Source: Heyndrickxia coagulans 36D1
Lineage (GTDB): Bacteria; Bacillota; Bacilli; Bacillales; Bacillaceae_C
NCBI RefSeq assembly: GCF_000169195.2
Contig: NC_016023.1
Location: forward strand, 2,418,001-2,482,000
Reading direction: 5' to 3'
Length of the DNA: 64,000 bases
The translations under genes were made by a program, and so were the position numbers. A model generated the notes under the pieces. That model ran no database searches and was not told where the DNA came from. It saw nothing but the letters and a program-made list of their open reading frames with translations. Position 1 is the stretch's first letter. Each line of letters starts with the position of its first letter. Shown in pieces: positions 59,033 to 64,000 of the stretch.

Positions 59033-59066
59033 GGTAACCAGGTAACCATCATCGATAGCCTGAACT

Positions 59067-59493
59067 TGAAAACTTCCAGATTATTCCAATTATCTGGAGG
59101 CTTAGTTCAGTATTGCCATTTTTACGACATAGAGCCAACAAAATTTCCAATTCACTTGTTTTTAACCCTTGACATCACACCGTAGGACTTTTTTAAAATG
59201 GTCGTATTATGCGCGTTCCGCATTTAGGTATCTCTGCCGCGAGACACGTGCAGATTCGCCTGCCAGGGCTCGGACGGGGCAGCGCCCGTTTTCCGTTAAT
59301 CACGGTTGCCGGGGCGGCCAATTCAGGCCGGGAAGTGCGGTTGCCCCGGACGGACAGCCTGCTTTTTTCTTTGGCCCGAGCTGTGCGCGCATTCCGGAGC
59401 GGGGTGCCTGCCCCTTTCCGGGTGCGAACGCATGCCCTTTATGAACGGGAAAAGCAGGGTTCGCTTTTTGTGGCAGGCTGGCATTCATTTTTG
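59067..59493. other. Gap between the IS110 element and the yusN-like gene
   Basis: A stem CCAGATTATT/AATTATCTGG (about 59086-59106) lies just past the IS end. The second half is unusually GC-rich. Open frames on the plus strand there have no ribosome-binding site and no recognisable product. Confidence 0.4.
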
Positions 59494-59748
59494 TTATTGC
59501 AAGTGGCTTTTCAAATGCCCCAAAATCTGGTTGTAGTGGCGCTGGTGCATTTGCCCGCATGCTTCAAAAACAGCTTTCAATTCATTGTCCTGGCAGCGCG
59601 TTGCCGCATCATGCGCTTTTTTCATCGCCAGCAGATTCCAGGCCAGCATATCATCCACATAGGCCAAATCTTTTGTTGACATGACATCGGGTGGGGCGTT
59701 GTAAACCGTTTGCCCGTTTTGCTGCTGTGAAAAAGGCTGTTGTTGCAT
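59494..59748 (-). CDS. CotF-like spore coat protein, YusN type
   Basis: An 84-residue protein with a Gln-rich start (MQQQPFSQQQNGQ) and a helical CotF-like segment (STKDLAYVDDMLAWNLLAMKKAHDA, HQRHYNQILGHLKSHL). The ATG at 59748 has AAAGGAGG 7 bases upstream. YusN lies near yuzL and fadN in B. subtilis, so position supports the name. It is probably expressed during sporulation. Confidence 0.8.
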   Translation of the reverse strand: MQQQPFSQQQNGQTVYNAPPDVMSTKDLAYVDDMLAWNLLAMKKAHDAATRCQDNELKAVFEACGQMHQRHYNQILGHLKSHLQ

Positions 59749-59818
59749 TCCATTTCCTCCTTTATCCAAGTCTTCCTTTATTGTTTGAATGAGCTGCGGA
59801 TCCTATGCAGCCGCCTGC

Positions 59819-59950
59819 TTATTTTTTGTACTGGTTGTTTTGGCTGTTTACTTTTCCGCCGCCGTCACGCTCCACTGTCGGGCCGGCATTGCCTTTTACG
59901 CTTGCCGCGCTCACACCCGCTTTTGACGGATTTTTCTTTAGCTTTGCCAT
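59819..59950 (-). CDS. yuzL: YuzL family small protein
   Basis: A 43-residue basic, glycine-rich hydrophilic protein (MAKLKKNPSKAGVSAASVKG, then NAGPTVERDGGGK). It matches the YuzL family, which in B. subtilis lies next to fadN. GGAGGTGA precedes the ATG. Such small proteins resemble small acid-soluble spore proteins, but the role is unknown. Confidence 0.85.
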   Translation of the reverse strand: MAKLKKNPSKAGVSAASVKGNAGPTVERDGGGKVNSQNNQYKK

Positions 59951-60043
59951 TGGTTCACCTCCCCACGCTTTTCGTTTAGCTTGCCCAAAACGGCTAGACA
60001 TATAAAAAATTTTAAAAAATGGCGATTTTTTGAGATGAAGTGA

Positions 60044-60072
60044 TTGATAGAATGAAAAAATTCGTATATATT
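60044..60072 (+). promoter_or_regulatory. Promoter of the fadN operon
   Basis: TTGATA, 17 bases, TATATT. Confidence 0.65.
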
Positions 60073-60083
60073 ATTATTAAAGA

Positions 60084-60097
60084 TGAAAGCGTTATTT
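60084..60097 (+). promoter_or_regulatory. Candidate CcpA (cre) site before fadN
   Basis: TGAAAGCGTTATTT matches the cre consensus except for the last two bases and lies just after the predicted transcription start. CcpA repression of fadN is known in B. subtilis. Confidence 0.5.
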
Positions 60098-60111
60098 TTT
60101 TAAGCGCTTAA

Positions 60112-60129
60112 TGAATGAGCATTCATTCA
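60112..60129. promoter_or_regulatory. FadR operator before fadN
   Basis: TGAATGAGCATTCATTCA is a near-perfect palindrome of the Bacillus FadR (TetR-type) consensus TGAATGA-N-TCATTCA. It lies between promoter and gene, so long-chain acyl-CoA should derepress the operon. Confidence 0.85.
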
Positions 60130-60148
60130 AAAAGAAAGGGGATGCACT

Positions 60149-62533
60149 ATGCGGTATACCATTCAAAAAGCGGCTGTCATCGGTTCCGGTGTAATGGGAT
60201 CGGGCATCGCCGCACATCTGGCAAACATCGGGATTCCGGTACTTTTGCTCGACATCGTCCCGAATGCACTCACGGAAGCAGAGAAAGCAAAGGGGTACAC
60301 ATTGGAGGACAAAGCCGTCCGAAACCGCTTCAGCCAGTCTGCACTGCAGAAGCTTTTAAAACAGAAACCGGCCCCGCTCACATCGAAAAAGAGCCTGGCG
60401 CTTATTGAAGCGGGCAACCTGGAAGACGATCTTGAACGGCTGAAAGAAGCCGACTGGATTATTGAAGTGGTAACAGAACGTTTGGATATTAAAAAATCAG
60501 TATTCGAAAAAGTGGAACGCTTCCGCCGGCCGGGAACCATTGTAAGCTCAAACACGTCCGGCATTTCGATCGAAGCGATGGCGGAAGGGCGGAGCGAAGA
60601 TTTCAGAAAGCATTTTCTCGGGACCCACTTTTTTAACCCGCCGCGCTATTTGAAATTGCTCGAAGTGATTCCGACCGCTGACACCGACCCGGACGTCACT
60701 TCATTTATGAAACAGTTCGGCGAAGATGTGCTCGGAAAAGGTGTCGTGCTTGCAAAAGATACGCCAAACTTTATTGGCAACCGCATCGGTACATACGGCC
60801 TGCTTGTCACCGTGCGGGAGATGATGAAAGGCGGCTACACGGTCGGCGAAGTCGATTCCGTGACAGGCCCGGTGATCGGCCGGCCAAAAAGCGCAACGTT
60901 CCGGACGCTCGATGTGGTCGGGATCGATACGTTCGTCCATGTTGCGAATAACGTGTATGAAAAAACGGAAGGCGAAGAAAAAGAAGTTTTTAAAGTGCCG
61001 GCATTCATGCACAAGCTCGTTGAAAACGGCTGGCTTGGCAGCAAAACCGGCAAAGGCTTTTATGAAAAAAAGGGAAAAGAAATCTATGAATTAAATCCGG
61101 AAACGCTGGAATACGGCGAACGCACGAAAATGAAAGCGGCTTCTTTGGAAGCGGCCCGGCAGGCAAAAGGAACTGCCAATAAAATCAAAACGATTGTGTA
61201 TGCGGATGACCGTGCCGGACGGCTGCTCTGGAATATTCTCGCGCCTTGCCTTGTGTATTCGGCAGAACTTTCAGGCGTGATTGCCGATGATATTCTCGCC
61301 ATCGACCAGGCGATGAAATGGGGCTTCGGCTGGAAATTCGGCCCGTTTGAAACATGGGATGCAATCGGCGTTGAAAAATCCGTGCAAAAAATGGAAGAGG
61401 ACGGCCTTCAAGTGCCCGGCTGGGTGAAAGGCATGCTGGAAAAAGGCTTCACGTCTTTTTACAAAGAAGAAAACGGCGTTGTCTCGTACTATGACAACGG
61501 AGCATACAAGCCGCTTCCAGCCAATCCGAAAGAAATCAATCTCAAAGCTTTGAAAACGCAGGGCAAAGTGCTGAAAGAAAATGCCGGCGCAAGCTTAATC
61601 GACATCGGCGACGGGGTGCTGCTGCTTGAATTCCACTCAAAGAGTAACACAATCGGGCTCGACATTTTGCAAATGATCAATTATGCCGTGGACGAAGCAG
61701 AAAAGCATTACAAAGGAATTGTGATCGGCAACCAGGGCAAAAACTTCTGTGTCGGCGCAAACCTTGCTTTGATGCTGATGGAAGCGCAGGATGACAATAT
61801 TTTTGAACTTGACATGGTCGTCCGCCAGTTCCAGAACACGATGATGAAGATCAAATACAGCCAAAAACCGGTTGTCGCGGCACCGTTTGCGATGACTTTG
61901 GGCGGCGGCGCGGAGGTGTGCCTGCATACGGCGCATATCCAGGCGGCAAGCGAAACGTATATGGGCCTTGTCGAAACCGGTGTCGGCCTGCTTCCGGGCG
62001 GCGGCGGTAACAAAGAGCTGTACATCAAGCATTTGAAAAACATTCCGGAAGGCGTACAGTTTGACTTGCAAAATGTCGTGAACAAGGTATTTGAAACGAT
62101 TGCAATGGCGAAAGTGTCCACTTCTGCTGAAGAAGCGCGCGAGTCCGGCTTCCTTGACCGGACGGACGGCGTCAGCTTTAACCAGGACCATTTGATTTAT
62201 GATGCAAAACAGGCTGTGCTACGCCTTGCTGACGCAGGGTACAAACCGCCTGTCCGCGAAAAAGTGCCGGTCACAGGTGAATCCGGTTATGCGGCGCTGT
62301 TGCTCGGGGCACAGCAAATGCATCTGTCGGGCTATATTTCCGACTATGACCTTGAAATCGCGAAAAAGATCGCCTTTGTGCTTTCAGGCGGGAAAGTGCC
62401 GTTCGGGACAAAAGTGGATGAACAATACTTGCTCGATTTGGAAAGGGAAGCGTTCCTGAGCCTGATTGCACAGCCGAAAACACAGCAGCGGATGCAACAC
62501 ATGCTGTTAAAAGGAAAACCGTTACGGAATTAA
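60149..62533 (+). CDS. fadN: 3-hydroxyacyl-CoA dehydrogenase / enoyl-CoA hydratase
   Basis: The 794-residue bifunctional beta-oxidation enzyme. The N-terminal dehydrogenase has the NAD motif GSGVMGSGIAAHLANIG (12-28) and FFNPPRYLKLLEVIP. The C-terminal part (about 490-690) is an enoyl-CoA hydratase/crotonase fold with GKNFCVGANL and PFAMTLGGGAEVCL. AAAGGGG precedes the ATG at 60149; an ATG 7 bases earlier is out of frame. It is the first gene of the fadN-fadA operon. Confidence 0.96.
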   Translation: MRYTIQKAAVIGSGVMGSGIAAHLANIGIPVLLLDIVPNALTEAEKAKGYTLEDKAVRNRFSQSALQKLLKQKPAPLTSKKSLALIEAGNLEDDLERLKEADWIIEVVTERLDIKKSVFEKVERFRRPGTIVSSNTSGISIEAMAEGRSEDFRKHFLGTHFFNPPRYLKLLEVIPTADTDPDVTSFMKQFGEDVLGKGVVLAKDTPNFIGNRIGTYGLLVTVREMMKGGYTVGEVDSVTGPVIGRPKSATFRTLDVVGIDTFVHVANNVYEKTEGEEKEVFKVPAFMHKLVENGWLGSKTGKGFYEKKGKEIYELNPETLEYGERTKMKAASLEAARQAKGTANKIKTIVYADDRAGRLLWNILAPCLVYSAELSGVIADDILAIDQAMKWGFGWKFGPFETWDAIGVEKSVQKMEEDGLQVPGWVKGMLEKGFTSFYKEENGVVSYYDNGAYKPLPANPKEINLKALKTQGKVLKENAGASLIDIGDGVLLLEFHSKSNTIGLDILQMINYAVDEAEKHYKGIVIGNQGKNFCVGANLALMLMEAQDDNIFELDMVVRQFQNTMMKIKYSQKPVVAAPFAMTLGGGAEVCLHTAHIQAASETYMGLVETGVGLLPGGGGNKELYIKHLKNIPEGVQFDLQNVVNKVFETIAMAKVSTSAEEARESGFLDRTDGVSFNQDHLIYDAKQAVLRLADAGYKPPVREKVPVTGESGYAALLLGAQQMHLSGYISDYDLEIAKKIAFVLSGGKVPFGTKVDEQYLLDLEREAFLSLIAQPKTQQRMQHMLLKGKPLRN

Positions 62534-62711
62534 AGCCACACGGATTGGCGAATGCCGATCCTCTGGCAGGAAAAGATTCCGTCCAAATTTTTCGCATACA
62601 ACATAAAGGGGTTCTCCCAAGGAAAGCGGCTGTATATGGGAAAACCCCGATTCATCACCCCATGCGGTGATGAAGGGGCCTTTTACAAAAACACGGAAAG
62701 AGGGGAATGTG
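62534..62711 (+). promoter_or_regulatory. fadN-fadA spacer with hairpin
   Basis: A perfect 9-bp stem TTCATCACC/GGTGATGAA (62651-62674) precedes GGGGCCTTTT. It could attenuate or stabilise the message between the two genes; the T-run is too short for a strong terminator. Confidence 0.4.
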
Positions 62712-63890
62712 ATGAGGGAAGCTGTCATTGTTGCAGGGGCGAGAACACCGGTCGGCAAAGCAAAAAAAGGGACGCTCGCACAAACACGGCCGGATGATTT
62801 AGGTGCACTTGTCGTAAAAGAAACGTTAAAACGCGCCGGCAACTATGAAGGAAATATTGATGATTTGATTATCGGCTGCGCCATGCCGGAAGCGGAACAG
62901 GGGCTCAATATGGCACGCAATATCGGGGCCCTAGCAGGATTGCCGGATACGGTGCCGGCGATTACGATCAACCGCTACTGCTCATCCGGGCTGCAGGCGA
63001 TTGCTTACGGCGCCGAAAGGATCATGCTCGGCCACGCTGACACGATCATTGCCGGCGGTGCGGAATCGATGAGCCTTGTCCCGATGATGGGGCATGTCGT
63101 CCGCCCGAATGTACGACTTGCAGAAACTGCGCCGGAATATTATATGGGCATGGGGCATACGGCCGAAGAAGTCGCCAAAAAATTCGGCGTCAGCCGCGAA
63201 GACCAGGATGCCTTCAGCGTGCGCAGCCACCAAAAAGCGGCAAAAGCGATTGCAGAAGGCAAATTCAAAGACGAAATTGTGCCGGTTGAGGTCACATTAC
63301 GTTCGGTCGGCGAAGACAACAAACTTGTTGAAAAGAAAGTCGTCTTTTCGCAGGATGAAGGGGTCCGGCCGGATACAAATGTAGAAACGCTCGGAAAACT
63401 GCGCCCGGCATTCTCGGTAACCGGAACCGTAACGGCCGGGAACTCGTCGCAAACAAGCGACGGCGCGGCTGCAGTAATGCTCATGGATAAAGAAAAGGCT
63501 GAATCACTCGGGCTTAAGCCGCTGTTGAAATTCCGCTCGTTCGCCGTTGCCGGGGTGCCGCCTGAAATCATGGGGATCGGCCCGGTGGAAGCCGTGCCGA
63601 AAGCTTTGAAACTGGCAGGGTTGAGCCTTGAGGATATCGGGTTGTTCGAACTGAATGAAGCTTTTGCTTCCCAGTCCATCCAGGTTATCCGCCAGCTCGG
63701 CCTTAATGAAGACATCGTCAATGTTAACGGCGGCGCAATTGCCCTCGGCCATCCGCTCGGCTGCACAGGCGCCAAGCTGACTTTGACGCTTGCCCATGAA
63801 ATGAAGCGCAGAAACGTGCAGTTCGGCGTCGTCACGATGTGTATCGGCGGCGGCATGGGTGCAGCAGGTGTGTTTGAGCTCGTGTCCTGA
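62712..63890 (+). CDS. fadA: Acetyl-CoA C-acyltransferase (3-ketoacyl-CoA thiolase)
   Basis: The 392-residue thiolase cleaves 3-ketoacyl-CoA with CoA in the last step of beta-oxidation. Catalytic residues are C90 (NRYCSSGLQ), H347 ([10 protein letters not shown]) and C377 (TMCIGGGMG). The ATG at 62712 follows GAGGGGAATGTG; an earlier in-frame ATG adds 15 residues not typical of thiolases. It follows fadN as in B. subtilis. After its stop, 63891-64000 shows no gene start; fadE is expected beyond. Confidence 0.96.
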   Translation: MREAVIVAGARTPVGKAKKGTLAQTRPDDLGALVVKETLKRAGNYEGNIDDLIIGCAMPEAEQGLNMARNIGALAGLPDTVPAITINRYCSSGLQAIAYGAERIMLGHADTIIAGGAESMSLVPMMGHVVRPNVRLAETAPEYYMGMGHTAEEVAKKFGVSREDQDAFSVRSHQKAAKAIAEGKFKDEIVPVEVTLRSVGEDNKLVEKKVVFSQDEGVRPDTNVETLGKLRPAFSVTGTVTAGNSSQTSDGAAAVMLMDKEKAESLGLKPLLKFRSFAVAGVPPEIMGIGPVEAVPKALKLAGLSLEDIGLFELNEAFASQSIQVIRQLGLNEDIVNVNGGAIALGHPLGCTGAKLTLTLAHEMKRRNVQFGVVTMCIGGGMGAAGVFELVS

Positions 63891-64000
63891 TTGCAGTGAG
63901 CCGAACCAGGCGGCTAGCCGGTTTCAAATGGCAACGTCAGATACCGGATCATGAAATGGATAGATGCCGGGGCCAAAAGCAGAGCAGCCGGTTCCGAACG

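Larger units (their letters stand above)
57592..59066 (+). mobile_element. IS110-family insertion sequence
   Basis: Both ends carry a similar direct repeat (TAGCCTGACT at 57592-57601 and TAGCCTGAACT at 59056-59066), each holding a CT dinucleotide like the core used by IS110 recombinases. There are no terminal inverted repeats, as usual for the family. The element has a long non-coding left end (about 210 bases) before the transposase. It separates the coat-gene pair from its upstream region and from the yusN-like gene. Confidence 0.8.

Noticed and set aside
59209-59679. Plus-strand frame of 156 codons
   Set aside because: It runs antisense through the yusN-like gene, is arginine/proline-rich as expected of GC-rich antisense DNA, and has no ribosome-binding site.

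Overview
The window looks like chromosomal DNA of a moderately GC-rich, spore-forming member of the Bacillaceae, most likely Heyndrickxia (Bacillus) coagulans or a close relative. Three things point there: the order cggR-gapA-pgk-tpiA-gpmI-eno followed by secG-est-rnr-smpB-ssrA; spore genes (two CotF-like coat proteins, YuzL) beside fadN-fadA as in B. subtilis; and ISLre2 and IS110 elements. The species call is inference; no search was run.

Layout. 1-6504: end of cggR and the complete lower-glycolysis operon. 6557-7492: a non-coding array of 18 hairpin units at a strict 52-bp period. 7552-16352: secG, est, rnr, smpB, then an accessory insert on the minus strand (two paralogous membrane proteins and an Rpn-type nuclease) plus a coiled-coil gene, then tmRNA and a PC4/YdbC-like protein. 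16362-20190: a sedolisin-type protease and a mosaic of remnants (group II intron tail, FAH-family pseudogene, ISLre2 element, long palindrome). 20297-32241: a hexuronate/pectin-catabolism cluster with an IclR-type regulator. It converts galacturonate (uxaC, uxaB, uxaA) and 5-keto-4-deoxyuronate (kduI, kduD) to 2-keto-3-deoxygluconate, which two kinases and one aldolase turn into pyruvate and glyceraldehyde-3-phosphate, feeding the enzymes at the left edge. 32282-33381: bioB with a BirA-like operator.

33826-45219 is largely a cell-envelope region: a repeat-containing GH25 lysozyme, a GT-C membrane glycosyltransferase, two diacylglycerol-glucosyltransferase-like enzymes, an ECF sigma/anti-sigma pair with a membrane protein, a polysaccharide deacetylase and a PAP2 phosphatase. 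45230-53700 holds catalase, an EAL-domain protein, two more 52-bp hairpin arrays separated by a MITE-like element, an RND exporter (SwrC-like) and a tiny membrane protein. 53822-64000 holds a phospholipase D-family protein, a thioredoxin-like protein, a RodA/FtsW-family protein, spore-coat genes interrupted by an IS110 element, yuzL and the start of the fatty-acid beta-oxidation operon.

The most unusual signal is the set of three arrays (6557-7492, 48612-49350, 49499-49798). They share an exact 52-bp period and a one-hairpin-per-unit design, while array 3 differs entirely in sequence from arrays 1 and 2. I know of no described family that matches them. Second is a folded non-coding leader in the IS110 element, a candidate bridge RNA.
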